A DNA stretch of 64,000 nucleotides from Candidatus Makaraimicrobium thalassicum (GCA_003644505.1 QNCM01000005.1:1-64000); one strand, 5' to 3'; positions 43,542-53,777 are shown, numbered from the stretch's first letter. Numbers and translations are program-made. The notes: a model not told the origin generated them from the letters alone.

Positions 43542-44962
43542 ACCGTGTTTTTCCCTTCGGCTTTAGCTTTATACAGACGTCTGTCCGCTTCCCCTATAAG
43601 GTCGTCCCTGAATTTGGCGTCTTCCGGTAAAACCGCGGTACCGATAGAAACTGTGACAGAACACTTTCTCCTGCGCAGGGTTACGGGGCTCTTCTGGATC
43701 TCTTCCCTGATATCATTGGCGAGCTTAAGGGCCCCTTTACGGTCACAGTTAAGGGCCAAAAAAACGAACTCTTCACCTCCATACCTCGCGACGGTGTCGC
43801 CGGCGGAAGCCTTGGAACCCAATATGCGCCCTATATTTTTAAGGACCACATCCCCCGAAATATGCCCGTATTTGTCGTTGAAATCCTTGAAATCATCGAT
43901 ATCCAGCATAAGCAGGGCAAAAGAACTGTTGCTGCGCAGGGCTCTTTTTATCTCCTCGTCCAGGCGTTCCATGAAATACCGGTACACATAAAGACCCGTC
44001 AAGCTGTCCCTGACAGCCAGCTCTTCGGTCCGGCGGTACAGGCGCGCGTTCTGCAGCGCAACAGCCGCGAGCTCCCCGATAATATCCAGTATCCGCAGTT
44101 CATACTGACCGAAGGCGGATTCGCGCGGCGAGTCCACTCTCAATATCCCCAGGACACTGCTCTCCATTATCAACGGTTTAATGATCATGGAAGTGGAATC
44201 GTCTTCTTTCTCCTCGCCGTCAACGGAAAATCTGAAATCTTTTTTTATGTCTTTTACAAGAAGGCTCTTCATGTTTTTTAATACCCACCTGTCAAATATA
44301 CCACCGTTCTTCACGAGGAAGGCGTTACGGCCCTCGCTCTTTAACGTATAAGAAAGATTGAGTTCTTTGCGCTTCTCGTCGACCATGAACAGCAGCACTC
44401 TGCTGTCCTTGCGGAACAGACGGAACGTCTTCTCCGATACGGTCCTTATAATGTCCTCGTCCAGACGGGCCAGGCTCAGGCCATCCGCTATATTTTTGAG
44501 TTTGAAAAGGCTGGCCACCTTTTCCCTCATGGCTGATATTTCAGCCCCCCTGTTCTTCATATGGTTCGTGATAAGGTTCGTGTCCTCCTGGATCTTCTCC
44601 ATTGCGACCGTGTACTCCTGCTGGGACACGCTGACCTTCCTGTAAACGTAGTACCCGATGAAACTGCTGAGGGAAAAAACCATGATCAGGTTACTGTAAT
44701 AGTACGGGTTCAGATCTGTCAGGGGCCTGTACAGGAAGATCATGGCCATTAAAAAAGAAGCCAGCCCGCCGAACACTCCCAGCAGGCTCCAGAAGAGCAT
44801 GATGACAAGGCTCATCATGATCATTAAACTGATAACGATAAGCTCGAGGTGCTGGACGTGATCCCTTAACGCGGGAACGGAACTGTTAAGCCCGTATAAC
44901 AGGCCCGTGAAAAGGATAGCTGAAACAGCTATGAGGAGATTCCTTTTTATAAAAGGAGTCAT
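43529..44962 (-). CDS. Membrane-bound GGDEF protein, paralogue
   Basis: 477 aa, same order of parts: about three to four N-terminal membrane spans, a coiled stretch (about 105-145), a GAF-like domain (about 160-300), and a GGDEF domain with RDSLTGLYVYRYFMERLDEE, LMLDIDDFKDFNDKYGH and RYGGEEFVFLAL. Active site intact. The similarity with its neighbour suggests tandem duplication. It lies 8 nt from the ABC ATPase gene. Confidence 0.9.
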   Translation of the reverse strand: MTPFIKRNLLIAVSAILFTGLLYGLNSSVPALRDHVQHLELIVISLMIMMSLVIMLFWSLLGVFGGLASFLMAMIFLYRPLTDLNPYYYSNLIMVFSLSSFIGYYVYRKVSVSQQEYTVAMEKIQEDTNLITNHMKNRGAEISAMREKVASLFKLKNIADGLSLARLDEDIIRTVSEKTFRLFRKDSRVLLFMVDEKRKELNLSYTLKSEGRNAFLVKNGGIFDRWVLKNMKSLLVKDIKKDFRFSVDGEEKEDDSTSMIIKPLIMESSVLGILRVDSPRESAFGQYELRILDIIGELAAVALQNARLYRRTEELAVRDSLTGLYVYRYFMERLDEEIKRALRSNSSFALLMLDIDDFKDFNDKYGHISGDVVLKNIGRILGSKASAGDTVARYGGEEFVFLALNCDRKGALKLANDIREEIQKSPVTLRRRKCSVTVSIGTAVLPEDAKFRDDLIGEADRRLYKAKAEGKNTVCSK

Positions 44963-44970
44963 GAGAAAAT

Positions 44971-46074
44971 TTAAACGATCGTTTTTTCAGTCGCTCTGTC
45001 GAAGAAGTGAATCTTGCTCATGTCGAAGACGACATCCATATCCTGGTTTATCTGCGGATTGGCGTCGCCCGAGACCCTGGCGACCAGAATGTGTTTACCG
45101 GTATTCATGTGTATATATATTTCAGAGCCCAGATGTTCAACGACCTCACAGGTTATCGTCACGATATTCTCGGGAGGAGTTTCTGAAACAAAAAGTTTAT
45201 CATAGATATCTTCGCTTCTCACTCCGAGGGTCACCCGCCTGTCGATATAATTCTCAAGGGCATCATACATGCCTTCCACTATCCTTATCCGGAATTTGCC
45301 TTCATCAAAATACAGTTTCTGTTCCTTCCTGATGATCCTGCCGTCCAGAAAATTCATGGGAGGGGCGCCTATAAAGCTGGCAACAAACTTGTTGACCGGT
45401 GAATTATACACCTTGGTAGGAGTATCTATCTGCTGGATAAGGCCGTCTTTCATGACCACTATCCTGTCACCCAGCATCATGGCTTCGGTCTGATCGTGAG
45501 TAACATAGATCATCGTGGCCTGGAGCCGTATATGCAGGCGGTGCAGCTCGGTCCTCATCTGCACCCTGAGTTTGGCGTCAAGATTGCTTAAAGGCTCGTC
45601 AAAAAGAAAGACCAGGGGTTTGCGGACGATCGATCTTCCGACCGCTACGCGCTGGCGCTGACCGCCGGAGAGTTCCCTGGGCTTTCTGCCCAGCAGTTTT
45701 TCCAGTCCCAGTATGCCGGCTGCCTCTTTCACCCTCGAATCTATCTCATCCTTCGGATATTTTTTCAGTCTTAATCCGAAGGCCATATTCTCGTACACGG
45801 TCATATGCGGATAGAGCGCATAATTCTGGAACACCATGGCTATGTCCCTGTCTTTAGGAGGGACATCATTAACCATCCTGTTGCCGATGTAAATGGAGCC
45901 ACGAGTGGCGACTTCAAGGCCCGCTATTAATCTCAGGGTCGTCGATTTTCCGCAACCGGAAGGCCCGACAAGGACAATAAACTCCTTGTTCTCGACGCCA
46001 AAATTTACGTTGTTAACGGCGGTCACATCGCCGGGAAAAATCTTGACCACATCTTTTAAACTGACCTGCGCCAT
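44971..46074 (-). CDS. Sugar-importer ABC ATPase with TOBE domain (UgpC/MsmX type)
   Basis: 367 aa. Walker A VGPSGCGKSTTLRLIAGLE, Q-loop FQNYALYPHMTVYENMAFGLR, signature LSGGQRQRVAVGRSI, Walker B LFDEPLSNLDAKLRV, then a C-terminal TOBE region (about 240-360). This is the group of ATPases that can serve several sugar permeases. No permease or binding protein gene lies next to it, so it probably works with transporters elsewhere. Own promoter at 46110-46138. Confidence 0.92.
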   Translation of the reverse strand: MAQVSLKDVVKIFPGDVTAVNNVNFGVENKEFIVLVGPSGCGKSTTLRLIAGLEVATRGSIYIGNRMVNDVPPKDRDIAMVFQNYALYPHMTVYENMAFGLRLKKYPKDEIDSRVKEAAGILGLEKLLGRKPRELSGGQRQRVAVGRSIVRKPLVFLFDEPLSNLDAKLRVQMRTELHRLHIRLQATMIYVTHDQTEAMMLGDRIVVMKDGLIQQIDTPTKVYNSPVNKFVASFIGAPPMNFLDGRIIRKEQKLYFDEGKFRIRIVEGMYDALENYIDRRVTLGVRSEDIYDKLFVSETPPENIVTITCEVVEHLGSEIYIHMNTGKHILVARVSGDANPQINQDMDVVFDMSKIHFFDRATEKTIV

Positions 46075-46102
46075 ATCCCCGCCTTTAAACTGTATTAAAT
46101 TG

Positions 46103-46138
46103 TATTGTCTATATACAATACCTTCCCTTAAATGTCAA
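46103..46138 (-). promoter_or_regulatory. Promoter of the ABC ATPase with inverted repeat over -10
   Basis: Minus strand: TTGACA (46133-46138), 17-nt spacer, TATATA (46110-46115). An inverted repeat tattgt/acaata (46103-46108, 46115-46120) spans the -10 element, so a repressor could block it. About 30-40 nt remain to the start codon. Confidence 0.7.
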
Positions 46139-46156
46139 TTGAATTCAACCAGTTCG

Positions 46157-46199
46157 GTTCCGATCCCGGGTCGGAACTAGTTTTCGATGCGGGATCGGA
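46157..46199. repeat. Degraded family A palindromes after accD
   Basis: gttccga (46157-46163) pairs with tcggaac (46171-46177) around tcccggg, followed by the partial unit tcgatgcgggatcgga (46184-46199). These are diverged copies of the family A core. They lie between accD and the ABC ATPase promoter, next to a run of seven G. Confidence 0.75.
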
Positions 46200-46220
46200 G
46201 ATATAACACCGGAGGGGGGG

Positions 46221-47057
46221 TCAGCTTAAATAATCCAGTAATTTTGAAAACGTATCCTTGAGTTCGCTTCTGTGAACGATCATGTCGATAAGGCCATGTT
46301 CCAGCAGGAATTCAGAGCTCTGGAAACCTTCAGGAAGTTCCTGTTTTATGGTCTGCTGGATGACCCTGGGCCCTGTGAATCCGATAAGGGCTTTCGGCTC
46401 GGCTATGATTATGTCCCCGAGAGAGGCAAAACTGGCCATTACCCCGGCCATCGTGGGATTAGTAAGCACTGAGATGAATACCCCGCCCCTTTTGTTGAAT
46501 CTGTCAAGAGCGGCGCTGGTCTTAGCCATCTGCATAAGGGAAAGCATACCTTCGTACATCCTGGCTCCCCCGCCGGAACCGGAAATAATGATAAGCGGTA
46601 TCCTCTCCCTGTCAGCGTGTTCGATCAGCCTGGTGATCTTCTCCCCCACCACGGATCCCATGGATCCCATGATAAAACGGGAATCAGTGGTGCCAAGAGC
46701 GGTACGCCTGGCGTTTATGCGCCCTTCTCCGACAACGGCCGCTTCCTTTAATCCCGTCGCCCTCTGGTCCTTCTTTATCTTCGTCGGATAGTCGCTCGGC
46801 CCCTTGAATTTTAGAGGGTCCCTGCTCGTCATGTCCCTGGATGTTTCACGGAATGAGCCGGGATCCAGAATTGCCTCTATACGCTCATAAGCGCCCATCC
46901 TGAAATGATAACCGCATTTCAGGCAGACCTTCAGGTTATCCTTGAGAGCCTTATTGTAAAGCAGCTCTCCGCATTCAGGACACTTGGTCCATAACCCTCC
47001 GGGGATCTCCTTCTTTCTGGCTCTGCCGAATATGGGTTTTTTCGCGAAAAAAACCAT
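46221..47057 (-). CDS. accD: Acetyl-CoA carboxylase carboxyltransferase, beta subunit
   Basis: Beta half of the carboxyltransferase that makes malonyl-CoA for fatty acids (278 aa). The N-terminal zinc ribbon has WTKCPECGELLY and VCLKCGYHFRM. ISGSGGGARMYEGMLSLMQM and TNPTMAGVMASFASLGDI form the crotonase-like core. Complete and of usual length. It closes the run dnaK-dnaJ-fmdB-vanZ-DUF1015-accD; no accA or folC is adjacent. Confidence 0.95.
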   Translation of the reverse strand: MVFFAKKPIFGRARKKEIPGGLWTKCPECGELLYNKALKDNLKVCLKCGYHFRMGAYERIEAILDPGSFRETSRDMTSRDPLKFKGPSDYPTKIKKDQRATGLKEAAVVGEGRINARRTALGTTDSRFIMGSMGSVVGEKITRLIEHADRERIPLIIISGSGGGARMYEGMLSLMQMAKTSAALDRFNKRGGVFISVLTNPTMAGVMASFASLGDIIIAEPKALIGFTGPRVIQQTIKQELPEGFQSSEFLLEHGLIDMIVHRSELKDTFSKLLDYLS

Positions 47058-47094
47058 AGTTATCTATCCTTCCCTCCCATAAACCACAGCCTTA

Positions 47095-48381
47095 TTAAGG
47101 CTTATGAATCACCAGGCCCGACAGAAGCTTGGGATAAAAGTATGTGGATTTCTGCGGCATCATCTCCCTCTGGCCAGCCACAGCCCTGAGCTGCTCTATC
47201 CGTGTCGGGTTCAGGAAAAATGCCGCCATATGGCTTCCGTCGGCGACCAGGGACTCAGCCCTTCGGGGGTCCCTGATATAGGTTATATTCCCCTCAGCGT
47301 TGCTGACCGGCAGAATACCGCCGAACACAGCCGAATGCAGCACGCTTACGTCCAGTCGTTTCCATTCCTCGGTTCTCTTCTCCGTGATAAGCGCCTGAAG
47401 TCTGTCTTTGTCCTTTGGCTCCATAAAAAGGTATTTTTTGCCGTTGAAAAAACCGAAAGAGTTGGCGCTGATCTCCTCCTTCTCAAAACGGCCCATGACC
47501 CCTGAAAGATCACCGCATTCCGTGACATTAAAATACGCGCTCAGTTTATCCGCGATTTCATCCTCATCCGCGGCCGGCATCACTTTTATTACCCTGTGGA
47601 TGGCCATAATGGTAAGGTTATCGCAGTCTGCCATATCGGTGAAATACATCATTATATGATCAGCGCTGCCGTCATAGCCGTTTTCCTTCCGCCGCATGTC
47701 CGAATAAGCCCTGGCGACTTCGTACCGGTGATGACCGTCCGCTATGAATATCCTCTTGCCTTCCATCCGGGAAATCATATCCTTTATGGCCCCTTCATCC
47801 TGGAGGCGCCAGAATTTGTGGCGCTCACCATCTCTCTCAATATCTATAAGAGGGGCTGAAGCGGACATGGCCTTTTTCAGGGTCTGCTGTATCCCCCCGT
47901 CACTGCCGTCATCATAGAGGGAAAACACAGGGCTGAGATTTCCTCTGACCTGTTTTATCAGGTTCATCCTGTCCTCTTTGGGGCCGGCAAGCGTTTGTTC
48001 ATGAGGCAGAATTTTATCCTCACCGGGCTCCTGTATCTTCATAAGCCCTATAAAACCCGTTCTGCGGCGCTTTTTCCCGTTATAATCGTATTCCTGCAGG
48101 TAAACGTAAAAAGACTCAGTATCGTCCCTTACCAGGGCCCCATCCTGCAGCCATTCGTTTAAAAACTCCCTGGCACGGGTATATTTATTATTGTCCTGAT
48201 CGTCGGTCGCAAAGGATTTCCCGAGGATAAGCCTTATTACGTTGTACGCGTTCCTTTCATACAGCTCATCACGCATACGTTCGGGGATAACGTCATAAGG
48301 AGGGGCCACCACACTTGAATAGTCGCCGCCGACCTTGCTGCTGTCGTACAATAATCCCCTAAAAGGTATTATTTCCGCCAT
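47095..48381 (-). CDS. DUF1015 family protein
   Basis: 428 aa starting at Met 48381 (MAEIIPFRGLLYD, the standard start of this family). VVAPPYDVIPERMRDELY, NVIRLILGKS, and FIADGHHRYEVARAYSDM, a conserved His-His-Arg motif, are diagnostic. The function is not established; the family is often beside serA/serC genes, and the HHRYE motif suggests an enzyme or nucleotide binding. Its start overlaps the vanZ-like stop by 13 nt; a longer frame to 48411 is not needed. Confidence 0.9.
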   Translation of the reverse strand: MAEIIPFRGLLYDSSKVGGDYSSVVAPPYDVIPERMRDELYERNAYNVIRLILGKSFATDDQDNNKYTRAREFLNEWLQDGALVRDDTESFYVYLQEYDYNGKKRRRTGFIGLMKIQEPGEDKILPHEQTLAGPKEDRMNLIKQVRGNLSPVFSLYDDGSDGGIQQTLKKAMSASAPLIDIERDGERHKFWRLQDEGAIKDMISRMEGKRIFIADGHHRYEVARAYSDMRRKENGYDGSADHIMMYFTDMADCDNLTIMAIHRVIKVMPAADEDEIADKLSAYFNVTECGDLSGVMGRFEKEEISANSFGFFNGKKYLFMEPKDKDRLQALITEKRTEEWKRLDVSVLHSAVFGGILPVSNAEGNITYIRDPRRAESLVADGSHMAAFFLNPTRIEQLRAVAGQREMMPQKSTYFYPKLLSGLVIHKP

Positions 48382-48761
48382 AATATCAATTCCCCCAGGA
48401 CCACTCCACAAATTACTCCGGCGATATTAGCGGCAGCATCATAGATGTCCGCGGCCCTGCCGGGGACAAAGTGCTGCGCCAGTTCCATTACGATACCATA
48501 TCCGCCACCCAATATCAACGCAAATGAAAAATTCTTCGCGAAAAAAAAACTCCCTGCGCCGCGCATACCCCGGCTCATCAATAGCGCCAGGACGGCGTAT
48601 TCGAAAAAATGCGCTACTTTGTCGAAATAACCGACTGTGAGGGGTAAATGCCTGTTATACGGCAGGAGAGAAAATACCAGGATCACGGACGCCCAGACAA
48701 AGGTCGGTATCCACGCAAAGATAGGTCTATTCCATTCAAATCTGTCAAACATTTTGGTCAC
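48369..48761 (-). CDS. VanZ-like membrane protein
   Basis: 130 aa with four membrane spans. DKVAHFFEYAVLALLM and the downstream GIVMELAQHFVPGRAADIYDAAANIAG are the conserved VanZ-like blocks. The founding member lowers teicoplanin susceptibility; the function of chromosomal homologues is unknown. The frame opens with GTG 48761 or ATG 48752, overlapping fmdB either way. Position in the chaperone run suggests an envelope or stress role, not proven. Confidence 0.85.
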   Translation of the reverse strand: MTKMFDRFEWNRPIFAWIPTFVWASVILVFSLLPYNRHLPLTVGYFDKVAHFFEYAVLALLMSRGMRGAGSFFFAKNFSFALILGGGYGIVMELAQHFVPGRAADIYDAAANIAGVICGVVLGELILWRK

Positions 48762-49020
48762 AGCAGGGACAACTATCGGAGTTTCCGCATGCGGCAGGTT
48801 TTCCGGCGCTATCAGGTTTCCCCTTCGGTTCCGAACCGGAGTTCTTGTAATCGGTCTGATAAAAACCGCTGCCCTTAAAAATTATACCGGCGCCCGTGCC
48901 TATCAAACGCTTCACCGGACCGTTACATTCCGGGCAATTTTTCACAGGACTATCCGTCATGCTCTGGAATTGCTCGAAATGGTACCCGCAACTTCGGCAT
49001 TTATATTCATATGTCGGCAT
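48745..49020 (-). CDS. FmdB-type zinc-ribbon protein
   Basis: 91 aa. MPTYEYKCRSCGYHFEQFQS with a second CPECNGPVKRLIG gives the four-Cys zinc ribbon of the FmdB family (regulatory protein in methylotrophs, function otherwise unclear). The C-terminal third is a low-complexity tail with extra cysteines (CGNSDSCPCCDQNV). AAAGGAG precedes the ATG; 14 nt after dnaJ. Confidence 0.9.
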   Translation of the reverse strand: MPTYEYKCRSCGYHFEQFQSMTDSPVKNCPECNGPVKRLIGTGAGIIFKGSGFYQTDYKNSGSEPKGKPDSAGKPAACGNSDSCPCCDQNV

Positions 49021-49034
49021 CGTATCTCTCCTTT

Positions 49035-50156
49035 TTATTCAAACATCTTTTTCATTCTATCCGCGAATTTTCTGCCGCCCTTGGCGGCCTTCTTCCCGAA
49101 TCCGGCTTCGAATTCCCTCAAAAGTTTCTTCTGATGCGCGTTAAGGTTTTTCGGGATCTCCACCCGGACCTTGACCAGCTGGTCTCCTCTGCCGCGCCCG
49201 TCCAGCCGTTTGATGCCTTTGCCTTTGAGCCGGAATACCTGGCCGCTCTGGGTCCCCGGAGGGATCGACAGGCTGATATCAGCGTCTATCCCCGGGGTCT
49301 CGATCTCATCGCCGAAAACCAGCTGCGTGAACGATACGGGAACCGCGGATAATAAGTCGTACTCCCGCCTGGAAAAAAAATTATGCTCCCTGACAAAGAT
49401 CGCCGCGTACAGATCCCCGGAAGGCCCTCCGTGCGTCCCTGCTTCGCCTTCTCCGGAAAGCCTTAATCGCACACCGGTATCTACTCCCGGCGGCACTTTC
49501 ACGCTGATCTTCTTCGTGGCTTCCTTTCTCCCGATGCCGCTGCACTCCGGGCATGGCTCCTTTATGATCTCCCCTGCTCCGCCGCAGGCGTCACAGGTGC
49601 GTGAAATACTGAAAAATCCGCCGGACTGGCTGATCTTCCCCGAACCGCCGCAGCGGCTGCATGTCCCCTTTCCTGTCCCCGGTTTAGCGCCGGAACCCCC
49701 GCACGCGTTGCATGTCTCGTACTTACGGACCTTTATCTCTTTTGTGGTCCCTTTGACCGCCTCCAGGAAATCCAGGGTAAGGTCGTATTCCAGATCGCGG
49801 CCTCTCCTGGGACCTCTCCTCTGCCGGCCGCCGAAGCCGAACATGCCCTCGAAGATATCCCCGAAGGCTCCGCCGAACACCTCTCTGAAAATCTCGGACG
49901 GGTCGTGAAAACCCCCGGTGCCCGCGCCTCCGTACTGGAACGCACCTTCGCCGAACTGGTTATACTGCCGGCGTTTGGACGCGTCGCTCAGGATTTCGTA
50001 AGCGTGCGATATCTCCTTGAACTTCTCTTCCGCTTCTTTATTGCCGGGATTCTTGTCCGGATGATATTTTACTGCGAGTTTCCTGTACGCTTTTTTTATC
50101 TCCCCGGAGGAGGCATCCCGGTTTACCCCGAGCAATTCGTAATAATCATTACCCAT
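49035..50156 (-). CDS. dnaJ: Chaperone protein DnaJ
   Basis: DnaK co-chaperone (373 aa). J domain [20 protein letters not shown] with HPD in [10 protein letters not shown]; Gly/Phe region (about 75-125); four zinc repeats [24 protein letters not shown] and CPECSGIG; C-terminal substrate domain. Complete. Its ATG follows the dnaK stop codon with no gap. Confidence 0.97.
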   Translation of the reverse strand: MGNDYYELLGVNRDASSGEIKKAYRKLAVKYHPDKNPGNKEAEEKFKEISHAYEILSDASKRRQYNQFGEGAFQYGGAGTGGFHDPSEIFREVFGGAFGDIFEGMFGFGGRQRRGPRRGRDLEYDLTLDFLEAVKGTTKEIKVRKYETCNACGGSGAKPGTGKGTCSRCGGSGKISQSGGFFSISRTCDACGGAGEIIKEPCPECSGIGRKEATKKISVKVPPGVDTGVRLRLSGEGEAGTHGGPSGDLYAAIFVREHNFFSRREYDLLSAVPVSFTQLVFGDEIETPGIDADISLSIPPGTQSGQVFRLKGKGIKRLDGRGRGDQLVKVRVEIPKNLNAHQKKLLREFEAGFGKKAAKGGRKFADRMKKMFE

Positions 50157-52106
50157 CTATTTTTTGTCTTTATCTTCGTCAACTTTATAATCCGCGTCAA
50201 CGACGTCTTCCTCGCCTTTTTTCCCGCCGCCCGCTTCGGCGGCACCTGCCTGCTGCTGCGCACCGCCCTGTGCTCCCCCCGCCTGCTGCTGCGCCTTGGC
50301 CTGAGCGTCTTTATACATCTCTTCCGACAGTTTGTGGCTCGCCTTCATCAGATCTTCCTGAGCTTTCTTTATCTCGCCGGTATCTTCGGATGCAAGGGCC
50401 TTCTTTGCTTTTTCCGCCGCCTCATTGACCTTTTTCTTCTCATCGTCCGAGACCTTGTCGCCGTATTCCTTTACCGCTTTTTCAGTGGCGTATATCAGGC
50501 TATCCAGCTGGTTTTTGCTCTCCACAAGCTCTTTTCTTTTTTTGTCTTCCTCCTCATGCGCTTTCGCGTCCATCTTCATCTTCTCTATCTCCTCTTTTGA
50601 CAGGCCGCTGGAGGACTCTATCCGGATGGACTGCTCCTTGCCGGTCGCCTTATCTTTGGCCGAGACATGCACGATCCCGTTGGCATCTATGTCAAAAGTC
50701 ACCTCTATCTGCGGGATACCCCTCGGGGCCGGCGGAATACCTATAAGGTCGAAACGTCCGAGCGTACGGCTGTCAGCCGCCATCTCCCGCTCCCCCTGAA
50801 GAACATGAATAGACACCGCTGTCTGATTATCAGCCGCTGTCGAGAATATCTGGCTCTTCTTCGCGGGGATCGTCGTATTACGCTCGATCAGCCTTGTCAT
50901 CACACTGCCCAGGGTCTCTATACCAAGCGACAGAGGCGTAACGTCAAGAAGGACCACGTCTGAAAGACCCTCCTCGCCGCTCAACACACCTCCCTGTATG
51001 GCAGCGCCTACGGCCACAACCTCATCCGGGTTGACCCCTTTATGGGGTTCTTTCCCGAATATCTCTTTGACCATTGCCTGCACCTTGGGCATACGCGTCT
51101 GCCCGCCGACGAGTATGACCTCATCTATGTCACCGGCTGAATATCCGGCGTCTTTCAGGGCACTGTAGCAGGGCTGTTTGGTCCTCTCTATAAGATCATC
51201 TGCCAGCTGCTCCAGCTTGGACCTGGTCAGCGTCATGGTCAGATGCTTGGGGCCTGAAGCATCCGCCGTAACGAACGGAAGGTTTATCTCCGTCTGCAGG
51301 TTCGAAGAAAGCTCGCATTTGGCTTTCTCAGCCCCCTCCTTTAATCTTTGAAGCGCCATCTTATCGTTACGAAGGTCAATGCCGTTCTCTTTTTTGAATT
51401 CTTCCGCCATCCAGTCGATAACGATCCGGTCGAAGTTGTCCCCTCCGAGATGCGTGTCGCCATTGGTGGCCTTTACCTCGAAAACGCCTTCTCCGACATC
51501 CAGGATAGAGATATCGAATGTTCCGCCGCCCAGATCGAATATCGCTATCTTCTCGCTCTTTTTTCTCTCAAGGCCGTATGCCAGACTCGCCGCTGTCGGC
51601 TCATTGATGATCCTGAGTACCTTCAGCCCCGCGATCTCTCCCGCGTCTTTCGTTGCCTGCCTCTGAGAGTCGTTGAAATATGCCGGGACGGTTACAACCG
51701 CGTCGGTCACCTTTTCGCCCAGATAATCCTCGGCTGTCTGCTTCATCTTCTGCAGTATCATCGCGGACACTTCCGGGGGCGTATATTTTTTCTCCTGTGC
51801 AAGCACCACGACATTGCCGTTGCTATCCTCACCCACCTTGTATGGAACTATCTTTTCTTCTTCCTCTACTTCCGAATGTTTCCGTCCCATAAAACGCTTT
51901 ATGCTGAATATCGTATTGTCCGAGTTGGTAACTGCCTGGCGCTTGGCCGGCTGGCCGACAAGCTTTTCCCCTCCCTTGGTAAAAGCCACCACGCTGGGCG
52001 TGGTCCTCGTGCCTTCAGCATTCTGTATGACCTTGGCTTCCTTACCTTCCATAACCGCGACACAGGAATTTGTCGTTCCCAGATCGATCCCAATAACCTT
52101 ACCCAT
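50157..52106 (-). CDS. dnaK: Chaperone protein DnaK (Hsp70)
   Basis: 649-aa Hsp70. Nucleotide-binding [52 protein letters not shown]; linker [18 protein letters not shown]; substrate domain; and an alpha lid with Gln/Ala/Gly-rich tail ending [17 protein letters not shown] good AAGGAGGAG precedes the ATG. grpE overlaps its start by 8 nt. Controlled through the CIRCE site upstream of hrcA. Confidence 0.98.
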   Translation of the reverse strand: MGKVIGIDLGTTNSCVAVMEGKEAKVIQNAEGTRTTPSVVAFTKGGEKLVGQPAKRQAVTNSDNTIFSIKRFMGRKHSEVEEEEKIVPYKVGEDSNGNVVVLAQEKKYTPPEVSAMILQKMKQTAEDYLGEKVTDAVVTVPAYFNDSQRQATKDAGEIAGLKVLRIINEPTAASLAYGLERKKSEKIAIFDLGGGTFDISILDVGEGVFEVKATNGDTHLGGDNFDRIVIDWMAEEFKKENGIDLRNDKMALQRLKEGAEKAKCELSSNLQTEINLPFVTADASGPKHLTMTLTRSKLEQLADDLIERTKQPCYSALKDAGYSAGDIDEVILVGGQTRMPKVQAMVKEIFGKEPHKGVNPDEVVAVGAAIQGGVLSGEEGLSDVVLLDVTPLSLGIETLGSVMTRLIERNTTIPAKKSQIFSTAADNQTAVSIHVLQGEREMAADSRTLGRFDLIGIPPAPRGIPQIEVTFDIDANGIVHVSAKDKATGKEQSIRIESSSGLSKEEIEKMKMDAKAHEEEDKKRKELVESKNQLDSLIYATEKAVKEYGDKVSDDEKKKVNEAAEKAKKALASEDTGEIKKAQEDLMKASHKLSEEMYKDAQAKAQQQAGGAQGGAQQQAGAAEAGGGKKGEEDVVDADYKVDEDKDKK

Positions 52107-52683
52107 TTTTCTCCTCCTTATTTACCTTATTTACCTTATCTAAATCACTATCATTTTTCACCACCCTGACCTGAGCCGGGCGTAAAAGCCGCTTGTTCAA
52201 CATGTATCCAGCCCGCACCTCCTCAAGTATCAACCCATCGGGATGTTCCGAAGTCCGGGCCACAGTAACGGCTTCATGTACGTTAGGGTCGAACTGCTTT
52301 CCCTCGGTCTCGATCCTCTCTACGCCGTTATCCTCGAGTATCCGGTGGAACTCTTTCTGGACCAGCCCGATCCCATCCATAACAGCCGTCTTGTCTTCCG
52401 CCTTTTCCATTGCCGCCAGCGCCATATCAAAATTATCCACGATCGGGAACAGCTGCGAAATAATATTTTCATTAGCGAACCGCATATGGTCTGTTTTCTC
52501 TTTTTCCATGCGCCTGCGGGTATTCTCATATTCGGCATGGACTTTCAGCCATTTGTTGTAATATTCATCGCGCTGACCGGCCTTTTCTTTCAGTTTTTCG
52601 AATTCTTCTTCAGGGATATCTACCCTGCCCCTGAAAGGCTTTTTTTCAGCCTCTTTTTTCCCGGTTTCTTTCTTCCGGCCCAT
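52099..52683 (-). CDS. grpE: Nucleotide exchange factor GrpE
   Basis: Releases ADP from DnaK. 194 aa from Met 52683 (AAGGGGGATAC before it); an upstream Met at 52752 would overlap hrcA. The coiled-coil N-terminal half ([20 protein letters not shown]) leads into [20 protein letters not shown] and the C-terminal beta-wing motif [11 protein letters not shown]. The last codons contain a short direct repeat (KVNKVNK) and overlap dnaK. Confidence 0.95.
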   Translation of the reverse strand: MGRKKETGKKEAEKKPFRGRVDIPEEEFEKLKEKAGQRDEYYNKWLKVHAEYENTRRRMEKEKTDHMRFANENIISQLFPIVDNFDMALAAMEKAEDKTAVMDGIGLVQKEFHRILEDNGVERIETEGKQFDPNVHEAVTVARTSEHPDGLILEEVRAGYMLNKRLLRPAQVRVVKNDSDLDKVNKVNKEEKNG

Positions 52684-52703
52684 GTATCCCCCTTCAATAT
52701 GTC

Positions 52704-53777
52704 TTACCAGTCGATCTCTCTGAGTTTCAGGCTTATAAGATCGGACAGACAACTTACCGTGCGCAGAGCATGATCATAATCCATCCGTGTCGGTCCTATT
52801 ACCCCGATCCGTCCCACGGTCCTGCCGTGCAGCGTATATCCGGAGGTGATAACGCTGCATTCCTTCAACATCTTACAACTGTTCTCTTCCCCTATATGGA
52901 CCTTAATGCCCCTGTACGGCAGTTCCTTCCGCATAAGCCGGATCAGGTCATCTCTTTCGGAAAACATCTGAAGCAGCCTCCGTGTGATGCTGACATCCTG
53001 GAATTCCGCTTCCCCCATGAAATAATCCAAACCTTCCCAGTATATCTCGTTTTCCATCTTTTCATGGATAATGGAATCAATTATCGCAAGTGCGGATCGG
53101 GCTATCCCGGCGGCATCCTGCCGGTCACTGTCTGAGGTGTCCTCGAGCGTGCTCCTTAGCTCTGCGGCTATACGCGAAAAGGCCGAATGTTCATGGTTAG
53201 TGTTAATGTAATTCGTGATTTTCTCAAGCTGCGCCTTTTCAATATCCCTCTCCAGCCTGACAATATAATTCTTCACGGCGTTCGTCATAGTCACAAGGAT
53301 CACCAGGACAGTTTCGGTCCTGACTTTGACGAGTTCCATATGTTTAAGATAAAAATCCTCTATGCTGGGCCACATGACAATACCGGCATTGTGCAGTTCA
53401 CGGCTGATCAGGAAAGAGGTCCTTTCAATGACCTCTTTTATTGTCCTTATCCGCCAGTTGTATTCCCTGGCCAGTCTTTCCGCTTCCTTTTTCCTGAGCC
53501 GGATGTGATCTTTTGTGATATCCACATAATACCTGTATCCGGAATGTGTCGGGATACGGCCGGCCGAGGTATGCGGCTGTTCTACATATCCTTCCTCTTC
53601 CAGTTCCCCCATGATATTTCTGACAGTGGCGCTGGAGATGTTTCCACCCATTCTCGCGGCTACCGTCTTGGAACTTACAGGCACAGCCGTAGATACATAC
53701 GCGTGCACCACATGTTCCAGGACGCGGGATTTCCTCTCTTCCTTTTTATCTCTTCTGCCGGTATTATAGTTATACAT
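52704..53777 (-). CDS. hrcA: Heat-inducible transcription repressor HrcA
   Basis: 357 aa. Winged helix near the N-terminus (VPVSSKTVAARMGGNISSATVR, then NIMGELEEEGYVEQPHTSAGR), a dimerisation domain, and the conserved C-terminal VIGPTRMDYDHALRTV. It binds the CIRCE element at 53805-53831 in its own promoter and needs GroEL activity to fold in known bacteria. First gene of the hrcA-grpE-dnaK-dnaJ operon; no groEL lies in the window. Confidence 0.96.
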   Translation of the reverse strand: MYNYNTGRRDKKEERKSRVLEHVVHAYVSTAVPVSSKTVAARMGGNISSATVRNIMGELEEEGYVEQPHTSAGRIPTHSGYRYYVDITKDHIRLRKKEAERLAREYNWRIRTIKEVIERTSFLISRELHNAGIVMWPSIEDFYLKHMELVKVRTETVLVILVTMTNAVKNYIVRLERDIEKAQLEKITNYINTNHEHSAFSRIAAELRSTLEDTSDSDRQDAAGIARSALAIIDSIIHEKMENEIYWEGLDYFMGEAEFQDVSITRRLLQMFSERDDLIRLMRKELPYRGIKVHIGEENSCKMLKECSVITSGYTLHGRTVGRIGVIGPTRMDYDHALRTVSCLSDLISLKLREIDW

